64,000 nt of DNA from Chthoniobacteraceae bacterium (GTDB lineage Bacteria; Verrucomicrobiota; Verrucomicrobiia; Chthoniobacterales; Chthoniobacteraceae). The DNA lies in NCBI GenBank assembly GCA_028293625.1, contig JAQGOL010000024.1, positions 1 to 64,000 on the forward strand. Direction: 5' to 3'. Under the pieces are notes generated by a model. The model ran no database searches. It was given only the letters and a program-made list of their open reading frames with translations, and was not told the origin of the DNA. The translations under genes and the position numbers were made by a program. Position 1 is the first letter of the stretch. Each line of letters begins with the position of its first letter. Shown here piece by piece: positions 35,695 through 44,960 of the stretch.

Positions 35695-36632
35695 ATCTGG
35701 AAAAGGAACGCTTCGTCAAGTTCATGCGCGCCTATGAGGAATTTTGCGGCGTGCGGATCGTGACCTTTTGCGTGATGAGTAATCATTTCCATCTGTTAGT
35801 GGAGGTGCCGCACCGGCCCGCGCCGGAGCTTCTGCCAACCGATGAAGAGCTTGTTCGGTTGGTCAAAGTTGCCGACTGCAGTTATGGCAGCGTCCAGCTG
35901 GCCCTGGATCTAAAGGAACTGCGCGAAGCGGGCTCGGGAGCCGAGGAGCTTCGGGAACGTTTCTTTAGCCGGATGTGGGATGTGAGTGCGTTTCTTCAGA
36001 TCTTAAAGCAATGTTTTACCCAATGGTTCAATGGGGTTCATGATCGGGAAGGCACACTCTGGGAAAGCCGCTTTAAGAGCATGCTGGTGGAAGGAGCAGG
36101 GGAGGCGCTCGCTACGATGGCCGCCTATATTGATCTGAATCCGATCCGTGCCGGAATAGTAAAGGATCCAAAGGAGTATCGCTGGTGTGGTTATGCGCAA
36201 GCTGTGCAGGGCCGCAAGCGTGCACGGGAAGGATTGCGGATCGCCATCGAGGCGCGTTTTGGCGAGGAGATTCCCATGTGGAAAGTGATGGCCTTTTACC
36301 GGAAGTATCTTTTTGAAGAAGGCGTGGAGCGGTTGGCCGGGGAGGATGGCACGCCGGCGCGCCGTGGTTTTAGCGAAGCGGCGGTGGAAGAAGTGCTCAA
36401 AGCGGGAGGCAAGCTTGGACTTTACGACGCGTTGCGATGCCGGATGCGCTATTTCTGTGACGGGATGGTCTTGGGCAGCAAATCGTTTGTGGAGGAATTC
36501 TTTCGATTGAACCGTGGGCGATTTGGTGCGCGGCGTGAGAGCGGGGCTCGGCCCTTGAAGCGGCTTGATATGCCTGGTCTTTATACGGTCCGCGATTTGC
36601 GGAGCGGCGTGATCACGCCATCCAAAGCCTGA
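35601..36632 (+). CDS. REP-associated tyrosine transposase (RAYT), complete
   Basis: A 343-residue Y1-type enzyme of the HUH superfamily. The HUH motif is NHFHLL (His 62 and 64) and the likely nucleophilic tyrosine is Tyr176 in AAYIDLNPIR. After the catalytic core an extension of about 150 residues contains RYFCDGMVLGS, FGARRESGARPL and DLRSG, as in the partial copy at the window start. RAYTs nick and join single-stranded DNA at REP palindromes and are usually kept as single-copy chromosomal genes. REP-like elements lie directly upstream and an inverted one about 310 bases downstream. ATG 35601 is confirmed by comparison with the broken duplicate. Confidence 0.93.
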   Translation: MRYGRIRAAADAEVAYYHCFSRVVDKRFVFGDLEKERFVKFMRAYEEFCGVRIVTFCVMSNHFHLLVEVPHRPAPELLPTDEELVRLVKVADCSYGSVQLALDLKELREAGSGAEELRERFFSRMWDVSAFLQILKQCFTQWFNGVHDREGTLWESRFKSMLVEGAGEALATMAAYIDLNPIRAGIVKDPKEYRWCGYAQAVQGRKRAREGLRIAIEARFGEEIPMWKVMAFYRKYLFEEGVERLAGEDGTPARRGFSEAAVEEVLKAGGKLGLYDALRCRMRYFCDGMVLGSKSFVEEFFRLNRGRFGARRESGARPLKRLDMPGLYTVRDLRSGVITPSKA

Positions 36633-37129
36633 TTCCGCGAGACGGCGGCTGGGCTTTTCCCGGTATGGGGTTGATTTCGTGACCTGCAAGCGGAATCAGC
36701 TTGTTACGTTTTCTTGGTGCACAAGTTTCCCCAGATGACCGCCTTTATTTTAGATGCGGTGTTTTTCTTAAGTTACCCTGCGTTGTGAGTGGGCGTATTC
36801 GCAGGCCATTGCGGGGCTCCCTCAAGGAAAGAGTTACTGCACGACCATGGCAACTCTGCCAAGGCTGAAGAGCTTTATTAGCGCCATCCCGGCCTGGTTA
36901 CGCAATCAAATGCTCCTTCCCAGCAGGGCGCGTCATTGCAATAAAGTCTCTGTCCCTGTGATCCTCTTTGAAAAAACCTATTGGGGCAGATTGGTGGTTT
37001 GAAATGCAGAAGCGGTTAAAACGTGATTTTTTGCTGAAGTGGAGAACACCGTTATTACTAAATCCAGAAAGTAGCTTTGATTAAACGAGTGTATGCTCGG
37101 CCAGGAGTTTCCCGGTTTTATTAGCCGTT
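36633..37129. other. 500-base gap with one inverted REP-like element
   Basis: No gene is supported. Apart from the REP-like sequence near 36942-36965 I see only short frames. The stretch separates the transposase from two minus-strand genes of unknown function. Confidence 0.5.
36942..36965 (-). repeat. REP-like element in inverted orientation
   Basis: The reverse complement reads ATCACAGGGACAGAGACTTT, close to the ACCACAGGGACAGGCACTTT core of the three upstream copies. It therefore lies in opposite orientation on the other side of the transposase gene, an arrangement expected for a RAYT flanked by paired REPs. Confidence 0.6.
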
Positions 37130-38797
37130 TCATTTCCTAAAGTGCCAGGCCTTGCTGCCGTCGAACGGAAGGAGGAAGAAGTCAGCCAGCGTGACCTCAC
37201 TGGAGGCGAGCCACAGCGGGACACGATTCAATTTGAGGGTGGCAGAATTGGTCTCCAAGTCCCCGGCCATGATCCATTTGAGCCCGGGAATGACCACCGA
37301 AGAATGTTCGGCCTGCAAAACGCCTTCGTGCAGCCGCGCTCGGGCGAACCGAATCATTTCGGCCTGCTCAAGCAGCATCAGCGTGCAATTGATACGCTGA
37401 TTGGAGCGACTCAGATTCATGGCGTAGCTATAATCCGCGCTCTCTGCGGAGAAGGCTTTTTCGATCCTCTCCACACCCAAATCCCCCTGGCTGTAATCGT
37501 GGTGACTTCCAAGGATGCTGACCTGCTCGGCGTAAAGATAAGATGCTTGAGCGATTTTGCGGTCGTAGAAGTGCGTGAGTTGGTCGAACGCATTGATCCG
37601 AAATCGATTCTCCGTTTGTCCTGCGGAGAATTGATCGGCCGTCATCGTGCCTATCCCATAAGCCTCTACTTGGGTAGTCTTGATGAGCTGGGATCTGAAA
37701 GTTTCGACTTTCGCCGCCAGTGCGTCCCACGCTTTTCTATCCTCGGGCAGACGGGCGACGATTCTGGCAAACCCGGCTTCAACCGTGCAGTTGATCATCA
37801 ACGAGACGAAAAGTGGCTGCTTCCTCATATTCTGATTCATCAGCAAAACCGCCGCGCTTCCGGCCGCCGCGCCTTCAAGGTCATTTCTGGAGAGGCGTTG
37901 CTGACAGTCCGCCGTAGCAAGCTGGTAAAAGAAGCGGAGGGTTAAGAAATTGGGAACTCTCAGATTAACCCAATCGGTGGCATTGACGCCCCAGGCCGGT
38001 TCCGGATTTTGGAGCGTCTTTTGATAGAAGTCCGTCAGTTCTTTTTGGTGGGCGTCCGTGTAGAACAAAGGCTTCGGTGACCCGGCGACTTCGTCGGTCG
38101 TCGTGAGGCACGAGTAATGTTGCTCAGCGCGCAACGGTTCGCGTTCGGCGCGTGGTCTCTCATTAGCATAGAGACTGCAGAGCCAATATTGTTCCCCCTT
38201 ATACAGGCTGGTAATCCCAAAAGGTTTGAGATTTTCCATAAGATCCTTGAAGGCTTGATTCTCTTTGGTGTCAGTGACTTGGCGCTTAAATTCCTCCATC
38301 GGATGGCCAATCTCCATCCACTTTGCCTTCGCTTTTTGCTGAAGCAAATGAGCTTGAATACCGGTGACTCCGAAGGTGAGTAGAATCGTGGTGGCAAAAG
38401 GGATGACAGATGCGGCGATATTTTTTAGCTCGCCGATGATTTGAATTTTCGAATTCTTCAGTTGGTAGCCGATGGTGGCGGCAACGATAGCCGGCAGGAG
38501 AATCCCCAAGGCTACGTAAGCGAGACAGGAACGGTCCAATTTCGTGAAGCATTGAGCGAGCGCGTAGAGGGTGAAAGGCACCACGGGCAGCCAAACCAGA
38601 ACGCGGATCCATTTCGGCGTCCGCTCGTGTCTCAATCCGAGGCGAGTGAAAAGCAGAAGAAGAGTGACGCTGAGGCCTATCATGATGAACCCGACGAGAT
38701 CAGTACCGGGATCTATATTGTGTAAGGTAAGGATTGTGGGGACGAGCAGCATCCAGGTGAACAGCACGCAGATGAGGGGGGATATATATTTCGACAT
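37130..38797 (-). CDS. membrane protein of unknown function
   Basis: A 555-residue protein starting at ATG 38797 (MSKYISPLI). About five hydrophobic helices fill residues 1-160; the last is followed by a charged coiled stretch (LLQQKAKAKWMEIGH) and a soluble domain of almost 400 residues with no motif I can name. The soluble part contains a helical region with many Gln and Arg (QKTLQNPEPAW, RLSRNDLEGAAAG) and ends in LLPFDGSKAWHFRK. Related multi-helix proteins with large tails occur as unknowns in environmental bacteria. The frame stays open upstream to 38959, but that part lacks coding character. Confidence 0.7.
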   Translation of the reverse strand: MSKYISPLICVLFTWMLLVPTILTLHNIDPGTDLVGFIMIGLSVTLLLLFTRLGLRHERTPKWIRVLVWLPVVPFTLYALAQCFTKLDRSCLAYVALGILLPAIVAATIGYQLKNSKIQIIGELKNIAASVIPFATTILLTFGVTGIQAHLLQQKAKAKWMEIGHPMEEFKRQVTDTKENQAFKDLMENLKPFGITSLYKGEQYWLCSLYANERPRAEREPLRAEQHYSCLTTTDEVAGSPKPLFYTDAHQKELTDFYQKTLQNPEPAWGVNATDWVNLRVPNFLTLRFFYQLATADCQQRLSRNDLEGAAAGSAAVLLMNQNMRKQPLFVSLMINCTVEAGFARIVARLPEDRKAWDALAAKVETFRSQLIKTTQVEAYGIGTMTADQFSAGQTENRFRINAFDQLTHFYDRKIAQASYLYAEQVSILGSHHDYSQGDLGVERIEKAFSAESADYSYAMNLSRSNQRINCTLMLLEQAEMIRFARARLHEGVLQAEHSSVVIPGLKWIMAGDLETNSATLKLNRVPLWLASSEVTLADFFLLPFDGSKAWHFRK

Positions 38798-39229
38798 GAT
38801 GAATGGGGGGCTGCTGCTCAAGCGTTTTACGCAAGGTCCAAGCATGTTTCCTGCCGATAAGACTGCTGATTGCTCCTCAGACCAACGGGCGGATTTTACG
38901 GCGAACGCTCGAGACACTGGAGGCGCGGGCGAGATTCGTGGGGCAGGCCGGCGCGACATCTCCGCTTAAGCGTGTTCGAGTCCGAGCATTATCGCCTCGA
39001 AGCCGGATTGGATGGCGAGGAGGTTTTTTCCGAGGCGCGATTTGTCGGATCGATTCCTTACACCGGCAACGATCACGATCTGCAAAACCTTCGCGACCCC
39101 GTCGCCCTTTCCTTGCCCAGTGCCCCGAGCGGGACGGCTTGGCGTCAGAATGAAAGTCGAAGCCGATAGATCAGTTCGGCTGCGGTCAGGCAGAGATGGT
39201 ATCAGTGGTCGGAGCCGAAGTGGCCCCGT
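38798..39229. other. 430-base gap with a possible gene remnant
   Basis: No intact gene. On the plus strand, within a frame at 38870-39169, the part from about 38965 reads as a protein-like acidic segment (ESEHYRLEAGLDGEEV, then VGSIPYTGNDHDLQNLRDPVAL). It lacks a sensible start, so it may be the tail of a decayed gene. Confidence 0.4.
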
Positions 39230-39943
39230 TCATTCTTTGAGGAACTTACGAAGTTGATCCAAATCTGCCTTCGTCATGCGGATGTGGGTCGTCATCGTAC
39301 CCCTCTTTTTCGTTTCCGAGTAATGATACACCACACGGCAGATGTATTTCCCAACGTCTTCCTGGGGCATCTTTGCCTCGGCGATCTTGAGCCATCGTTC
39401 TCGCTCGGTCGGTTTATCATTCAGCGTCTCCGCATACTCTCTGGCCTGCTGGCTGGTTTGATTACAAATCGCTTGGTATTCCTCGGGTGTGACTGTGCAT
39501 AACAAGAGCGATTGAGCCAACTCCCGAACATTTCTTGGCCCATAACTGGGAGCTTTTTCCTTGTTTTCCTGGTTGAGCAAAAACCCTCTAACCGGATGTT
39601 CAACGATCCAAAAAGCACATCCCGCAGTTGGAGCACAGCCGTCCTGAAAAGCAGAATCATTGTGAACCTTCACAATAATGGGTCCTGGGTACTCTGCCAA
39701 CAGCCCGTATTTCTTCATTAACTCGTCAGTGGAATCGACGAGCGTCATGCCAAGCCAATTTAGTCCCTGGGCACCCTGAATTTCATCAATCCTGGTGTCG
39801 ACTTCCTTGAGGTGTTGTTCGAGGGCCGCTTTTTCCACCTTGAGCTTGGCTAAAAGATCGGCTTCGTCGGCCCTTGAGAGAGAAGATGTCGAGAGCAGGA
39901 TAGCCATCGCGGCGGTGATTCGTAATGTTATGTTATCGGTCAT
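39230..39943 (-). CDS. secreted protein of unknown function
   Basis: A 237-residue protein with a signal peptide (residues 1-25, ending SLSRA), a short coiled-coil (LLAKLKVEKAALEQHLKEVDTRI) and a globular part. Residues about 60-120 (LNWLGMTLVDSTDELMKKYGL, GPIIVKVHNDSAF, GCAFWIVEHPVRG) have the strand pattern of a PDZ-like domain, which is only a suggestion. Four Cys could form disulphides. It is 432 bases upstream of the membrane protein gene on the same strand; a functional link is unproven. Confidence 0.6.
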   Translation of the reverse strand: MTDNITLRITAAMAILLSTSSLSRADEADLLAKLKVEKAALEQHLKEVDTRIDEIQGAQGLNWLGMTLVDSTDELMKKYGLLAEYPGPIIVKVHNDSAFQDGCAPTAGCAFWIVEHPVRGFLLNQENKEKAPSYGPRNVRELAQSLLLCTVTPEEYQAICNQTSQQAREYAETLNDKPTERERWLKIAEAKMPQEDVGKYICRVVYHYSETKKRGTMTTHIRMTKADLDQLRKFLKE

Positions 39944-40270
39944 CGGAGTTCGTGTGTGGCCTATCCAGGAAATTTCGTCATGAGGGCAAAAAAGCAGCGA
40001 AGTCTCCGCAGTAAAATGCGATGGTTGAAGGTGTTACAATCAAACCAATAAAGAGTTCGATAATGCCAGATTGTAATCATCCGGAACGCTCTTTCCAAGC
40101 TTTGACCGATGCAAAATTGAGGCCAATTTTAGAGCCCACTCCGTTTGCCGGGCGCCTTTAAGCGTGCGCGGGAGGTTCCCGGCATCCTGGTAGTCGTTCC
40201 AAGCCGGGCTGATAAGGTTCCAACGATGTCTGATGACAAAAAATCAACAGCTGCTTTCAAATATGAGAGG

Positions 40271-40290
40271 GCCGTGTAGCGATAAACAAC
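40271..40290 (+). repeat. short direct repeat, copy 1
   Basis: GCCGTGTAGCGATAAACAAC, matched with one mismatch at 40397-40416, 126 bases downstream. The surroundings are also alike (A-rich, with AAAAAATCAA nearby). No hairpin is evident. Its nature is unknown. Confidence 0.6.
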
Positions 40291-40396
40291 ACGCGATGGC
40301 AGAAAATGAAGGCGGCATGGCAAATCAACGTTGCTGTGCGGCAAAAAAGGAGGAGCCAGGGTGAAAAAATGGAAGGCGTGAATGAAAAAATCAAAT

Positions 40397-40416
40397 GCCG
40401 TGTAGCGAAAAACAAC
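40397..40416 (+). repeat. short direct repeat, copy 2
   Basis: GCCGTGTAGCGAAAAACAAC, differing from the first copy by one base. In the reverse frame both give the peptide pattern RYTA, which explains a misleading frame there. Confidence 0.6.
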
Positions 40417-40664
40417 GTCGGTTCTCAAAAAAGCGATGCATCGGAGACGGCCAGCGCTTCCTGAAATCCGTTTTAAACTAATGCGTTGGCTGTTCGCGGA
40501 TGATAGGAGTGTCCACTCCCCCCGTCCGTGACATTTTTCCTCCCATCCCTTTTGGTTCCTGTGCGTTCGCCCTTTCCCTTTCGAGGTAAGGCTGGCCGTG
40601 CCGGGTATTCACTATTCCGGCAGGCTGTAACCGGGTTTTTTCCTTCTTCTAAATAGGAAGCCGG

Positions 40665-42341
40665 ATGAAGTTGCGTTTACTGATTTATCCGCTGCTGGCC
40701 TGCGCGCTTGGAGGATGCACGGCCAATTTTTTCCGCCGGTCGGCGGACCGTGAGACGGGCAGGATCATTGGGCAGAAGGGGAGCAAGGTGGAGAACATGG
40801 ACCCGAAGTTTTCCATCGCGAGCAATGGCCCGGTGTCGCTGGCGGGACTTCCTTTAAATAAGAAGGTGGAAGCGTCGCTGGGCGAGGACGCGCCGAATGA
40901 AGCGGGGCTGCCGGTCATCTCTCTGGAGACAGCACTCGGCATGGCGATCAAGCACAGCCGGATTTATCAGAACAACAAGGAGCAGGTCTATCTCTCCGCG
41001 CTTTCCCTCACGCTTTCACGGCATCAGTTCACGCCGCTTTTTTCCATCGGCGGCGCCGGCCGTTACAATGTCAGGACAGTGCCGGGTGAAGGGCCAAGCC
41101 TTAGCGATAACCTAGTGGAGAACCGCCAGTATGGCGGCAATGGCGAGGCGAGCGCGGACTGGCTGATCCGTGGGGTGGGCAAGATTTCGGCGGCGTTTAC
41201 CACCGACGCGCTCCGGTTCATCGGAGGCGACGCGCGCCTGGCGACTTCCTCCCAGCTCGGAGCCACTTTTACACGGCCCCTTTTGCGTGATTCGGGTTTT
41301 AAAAGTGACACGGAAAGCCTGCTGCAAGCCGAGCGCGAGGTCCTCTACGAGGTGCGCAGCTTTGTGAAGTTCCGAAAAGATTTCAGTGTCCAGCTGGCGA
41401 GCGCCTATTACGGGGTGCTGGGCAATCGGGACGCGATTCGCAACAGCTATCTGAGTTTGCAGAGTTCCAGGAAAGCGATCGAACGGGGCCGGGCATTGGC
41501 CAAGGAAGGGCGCGTGACGCAAGCGGACCTTGGGCGTCTTGAGCAGCAGGCGCTCTCCTCCGAATCGGCGTGGATCAGCGCGGTGCGCACTTACAAACGC
41601 GCGCTTGATGATTTTAAGATCCAGCTCGGCATCCCGGTGCCGACCCGGCTGATGCTTGATGATCACGATCTTGATCAATTGAAAATCGAGCCGCCGGACA
41701 TCAGTCCCGATGACGCCTTGAAAATTGCGCTTGCGGCCCGGCTCGATTTCCAAAATGTCCGCGATCAACGGGCCGATGCGGTGAGGAAAGTCAAACTGGC
41801 CAAAGATCGTTTCAAACCGCAGCTCGACATCGTGGGCGGGATCGGGGCGGACAGCGCGATTCAGAGCCAGGGATTCGCCACGCCTGACGCGGCCCGTTAC
41901 AAATGGAACGGCGGGGTCAATGTGGATCTGCCGTTTTTACGAAAGGCTGAGCGCAACAGTTATCGAGCGGCGCTGATCAGTCTTGACCGGGCCGGACGCG
42001 CCGAGGAACAGCGCCGGGACGAGATTGAGCTTCAGGTGCGCGACAGTTTTCGCACGCTCGAACAGGCGCGGCGCAGTTACGAGCTGAGCGAAGGCGGCGT
42101 GAAGCTGGCTGAACGCCGGGTGGAAGAGCAGGAACTGCTGGCCCAGCTCGGCCGTGCCAAGGCACAGGACCAGGTCGACGCGCAAAACGATCTGGTGTCG
42201 TCCAAAAACCAGCGCACCCAGGCGCTCGTAGCTCATACCATCGCCCGGCTCCAGTTCTGGGTGAACATGGGGATTCTTTACATCAAGGATAACGGCCAAT
42301 GGAGGGAAACCAAACATGCAAAGCCCAACCTACCTAGTTAA
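40665..42341 (+). CDS. TolC-like outer-membrane efflux lipoprotein
   Basis: A 558-residue outer-membrane factor. The N-terminus has a lipoprotein signal (MKLRLLIYPLLACALGGC, Cys18). Two long alpha-helical coiled halves follow the TolC duplication, with helix-start patterns such as LETALGMAIKHSRIYQNNKEQVYLS and DDALKIALAARLDFQNVRDQRADAVRKVKLA. It would form a trimeric channel across the outer membrane for the MacAB-type pump encoded next. AGGAAG lies just before ATG 40665. Its end overlaps the adaptor start by 26 bases, so the two are translated together. Confidence 0.88.
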   Translation: MKLRLLIYPLLACALGGCTANFFRRSADRETGRIIGQKGSKVENMDPKFSIASNGPVSLAGLPLNKKVEASLGEDAPNEAGLPVISLETALGMAIKHSRIYQNNKEQVYLSALSLTLSRHQFTPLFSIGGAGRYNVRTVPGEGPSLSDNLVENRQYGGNGEASADWLIRGVGKISAAFTTDALRFIGGDARLATSSQLGATFTRPLLRDSGFKSDTESLLQAEREVLYEVRSFVKFRKDFSVQLASAYYGVLGNRDAIRNSYLSLQSSRKAIERGRALAKEGRVTQADLGRLEQQALSSESAWISAVRTYKRALDDFKIQLGIPVPTRLMLDDHDLDQLKIEPPDISPDDALKIALAARLDFQNVRDQRADAVRKVKLAKDRFKPQLDIVGGIGADSAIQSQGFATPDAARYKWNGGVNVDLPFLRKAERNSYRAALISLDRAGRAEEQRRDEIELQVRDSFRTLEQARRSYELSEGGVKLAERRVEEQELLAQLGRAKAQDQVDAQNDLVSSKNQRTQALVAHTIARLQFWVNMGILYIKDNGQWRETKHAKPNLPS

Positions 42342-44262
42342 CGCTTATAAAAAGCTCAGCCGGCGGCAACGGATCGGCGGCGGGATCGCGGCCGCGGCGC
42401 TGCTTTTCTGGCTGGTGCGCGGCGGCAGCGATGCAGCCAGCAACGGTTCGACATTCACGGCGCGCTGCGGGCCGCTCGATATCACGGTTTTGGAAGGAGG
42501 GAGCGTCCAGGCGCTTGAGTCGCAGGAAGTCAAATGCGAAGTGCGCGCCAATAACGGGACGAAGATTCTGAAGATTGTCGAGGAAGGCAGCCAGGTGACC
42601 CCGGAGGATATTGCCGCCAACAAAGTGCTCGTGGAGCTGGATTCTTCTGAACTCCAAAAACAGATCGTTCAGCAGGACAGCGTTTACGAGTCGGCACGCG
42701 CCGGCCTGGTCGATGCGCAGGAAAATTACGGAATCCAGATCAATCAAAACCTGAGTGACATCAAAGCGGCCGAACAGAAGGGGCGCTTCATGCGGATGGA
42801 TTTTGACAAGTTTCTCGGCGCCACAGTCACGCAGGAGATCATTGACGGTCTTGGAATGGAAAAGGAGATGGCTGCCGCAAAGAGCCAGGCCACCGATCAA
42901 ACCAACGCGGTGCTTGCTTCGGTGGACATGAGTCCTCCCAAAAAAGAGCCCGCCGCAGCGGCTCCGGGTGCGCCCGGTGTGGAAGTAAAACCCGATACGG
43001 TGCCGGCCGCGGCGGCGCCCACGGATAAACCGGCGGAGCTTGCAGTGAGCATCACGACCGCTCCGCCTGTGCCAGGTGCGACCGCTCCGACCGCGCAGGT
43101 TGCCGTGGACCCGGCCCCCCTAGCCCCCCCAGAACCGCCGGTGGTATTTGATTTCAGCAAATACGCCAACATGGACTTGCTGGGGGACGGTGAAGCCAAA
43201 CAGAAGCTGCGCAAGTTTCAGGATGAACTGTTGGTGGCGCAAAAAGAGCTCGGGCAGGCCAAGGCGAATCTGGAAGGAACCAACCGGCTTTTTGAGAAAG
43301 GGTTCGTGACGAAAACCGACCTGAGCCGGGATGAAATCGCGCATGAAAACAGCCGTCTGAAAGTGCAAACGGCCCAGACCGCGAGCAACCTTTTCCTTCA
43401 ATACGACTTCCGCAAATCAGCCGAGGAAGCGCTTTCCAAATACGTCGAGGCGATCCGCGACATTGTTAAAGCACGAAGCCTGGCGATTGCGAAACTGGCG
43501 CAATCCGAGGCGAAACTGCGCTCGGCCCAGAGCCAGTACAATATCCAGAGCCGGCTGCGGACGGATCTCTACGATCAGCTTGAGAAGTGTGTGATCGTAG
43601 CAAAAAAGCCGGGGCTCGTGGTCTATGGCGGTGCCCGGGAAGACGGTTTTATGATGTATGGCCAGGAGCAGATCCGGGAAGGGGCCACGGTGCGCGAACG
43701 CCAGTCGATCATCACGATTCCCGACATGACCACGATGTCGGTGCGGGTGAAGATCCACGAGAGTTACATCAAGAAAATCAAGAAGGGTCAGAAAGCCAAG
43801 GTCACCGTTGACGCTTTTGCGGACAAGCGACTGGAGGGCGAAGTGACCAAGGTCGGTGTCATTCCCGATTCGCAGAACCGTTATCTCAGTCCCGATTTGA
43901 AGGTTTACCTCACCACGCTGACGATCAAAGGAACCCAGGATTGGCTCAAGCCCGGGATGAGCGCCAAAGTGGAGATTATCGCCAACCAGCTTTCAAACGT
44001 GGTTTATGTGCCGGTCCAGGCGATCTCGCCTTTTGATGGCAAACAAGTCTGTTACGTGGCCCGGCGCGGCGGTCCTGAACGGCGCGAGGTGACAATTGGC
44101 GAGTTCAATGACGAGTTCATTGAGATCAAAGCCGGACTGAAAGAGGGCGAACGGGTCTTGCTTCGAGCCGCTCCCGCCTCCACCCCGGGCGAGGAAAGCG
44201 ACAAAAAACCCGAGCCCGAGAAACCGGCGGCGGCGGCGCCTGCCGTGGCTGCCTCGGCGTAG
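42316..44262 (+). CDS. HlyD/MacA-type periplasmic adaptor with long Pro/Ala insert
   Basis: A 648-residue membrane-fusion protein joining inner-membrane pump and outer-membrane channel. One membrane helix (about 22-36) anchors it. The first lipoyl half (VLEGGSVQALESQEVKCEV) is followed by coiled coil, then an Ala/Pro-rich stretch of about 80 residues (about 210-280), more coiled coil, and the beta-barrel part with VKIHESYIKKIKKGQKAKVTVDAF and LKPGMSAKVEI. The C-terminus is another Pro/Glu/Ala tail. MacA proteins are usually near 370 residues, so this one is much enlarged. Eight bases separate it from the ATPase gene. Confidence 0.85.
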   Translation: MQSPTYLVNAYKKLSRRQRIGGGIAAAALLFWLVRGGSDAASNGSTFTARCGPLDITVLEGGSVQALESQEVKCEVRANNGTKILKIVEEGSQVTPEDIAANKVLVELDSSELQKQIVQQDSVYESARAGLVDAQENYGIQINQNLSDIKAAEQKGRFMRMDFDKFLGATVTQEIIDGLGMEKEMAAAKSQATDQTNAVLASVDMSPPKKEPAAAAPGAPGVEVKPDTVPAAAAPTDKPAELAVSITTAPPVPGATAPTAQVAVDPAPLAPPEPPVVFDFSKYANMDLLGDGEAKQKLRKFQDELLVAQKELGQAKANLEGTNRLFEKGFVTKTDLSRDEIAHENSRLKVQTAQTASNLFLQYDFRKSAEEALSKYVEAIRDIVKARSLAIAKLAQSEAKLRSAQSQYNIQSRLRTDLYDQLEKCVIVAKKPGLVVYGGAREDGFMMYGQEQIREGATVRERQSIITIPDMTTMSVRVKIHESYIKKIKKGQKAKVTVDAFADKRLEGEVTKVGVIPDSQNRYLSPDLKVYLTTLTIKGTQDWLKPGMSAKVEIIANQLSNVVYVPVQAISPFDGKQVCYVARRGGPERREVTIGEFNDEFIEIKAGLKEGERVLLRAAPASTPGEESDKKPEPEKPAAAAPAVAASA

Positions 44263-44270
44263 GAATCGCG

Positions 44271-44957
44271 ATGAGCAACGCCATTCTTGAATGCTGCGAC
44301 GTGCGCAAGACCTATCAGATGGGACCTGTCACCGTGAACGCGTTGCGCGGGGTCAGTTTCGCCATTCACGAAGGCGATTTTGTAAGCATCATGGGGCCTT
44401 CGGGCTGCGGAAAATCGACTTTGCTTAACCTGCTCGGATGCCTGGACCGGCCGAGTACGGGGCGTTATCTGCTCGGAGGCGACGATGTGTCGCAGCTCGA
44501 AGATGACGCGCTTTCGGCCATTCGTGGGACCCGGCTGGGGTTCATCTTTCAATCTTACAACCTGATCCAGCAGCTCAGCGTCGTGGAGAACATTGAGGTG
44601 CCGCTCTACTATCAGGGGCGTCCTGAGGCCGAAAGCCGGGAACGGGCGATTGAGCTGGCTACGCGCGTGGGGCTGGCACAGCGGCTCGATCACCGGCCTT
44701 TTGAGCTTTCCGGTGGCCAGCAGCAACGCGTCGCGATCGCCCGAGCCCTGGTCAATGATCCGCTCGTCATTCTGGCCGATGAACCGACGGGCAACCTCGA
44801 TTCGTCGTCGGGCGAGGAAATCCTGAAGCTTTTTACCGATCTCAACCGGCTGGGCAAAACGCTGATCATGGTCACGCACGATCCTGATACGGCGCAGATC
44901 TGTTCCCGGGGAATCCGGTTGCGGGATGGCGTGGTGGAATCCGATTCGCGGCGCTGA
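44271..44957 (+). CDS. MacB/LolD-type ABC transporter ATPase
   Basis: A 228-residue ATP-binding subunit with GPSGCGKST (Walker A), a Q-loop in FIFQSYNLIQQ, the signature LSGGQQQRVAIARALV, Walker B VILADEPTGNLDS and the switch histidine in VTHDPD. The sequence follows the MacB/LolD group, in which ATPase and permease are separate chains. It powers the transporter whose permease gene starts three bases downstream. Start ATG 44271 follows the adaptor stop closely. Confidence 0.94.
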   Translation: MSNAILECCDVRKTYQMGPVTVNALRGVSFAIHEGDFVSIMGPSGCGKSTLLNLLGCLDRPSTGRYLLGGDDVSQLEDDALSAIRGTRLGFIFQSYNLIQQLSVVENIEVPLYYQGRPEAESRERAIELATRVGLAQRLDHRPFELSGGQQQRVAIARALVNDPLVILADEPTGNLDSSSGEEILKLFTDLNRLGKTLIMVTHDPDTAQICSRGIRLRDGVVESDSRR

Positions 44958-44960
44958 TCC

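Larger units (their letters stand above)
39944..40664. other. 720-base gap with a short direct repeat, upstream of the export operon
   Basis: No gene is supported; the minus-strand frame at 40129-40428 is a by-product of the repeats listed below. The last 100 bases probably hold the promoter of the TolC-like operon. An inverted repeat TGCCGG/CCGGCA at 40599-40622 lies about 43 bases before the first ATG and could be an operator or leader hairpin. Confidence 0.5.

Noticed and set aside
37142-37945. A 267-codon plus-strand frame opposite the membrane protein gene
   Set aside because: The minus-strand protein has membrane helices and coherent structure; the plus frame has none.
40129-40428. Minus-strand 99-codon frame with a repeated RYTA peptide
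   Set aside because: The repetition comes from the 20-base direct repeat; there is no ribosome site or wider protein pattern.
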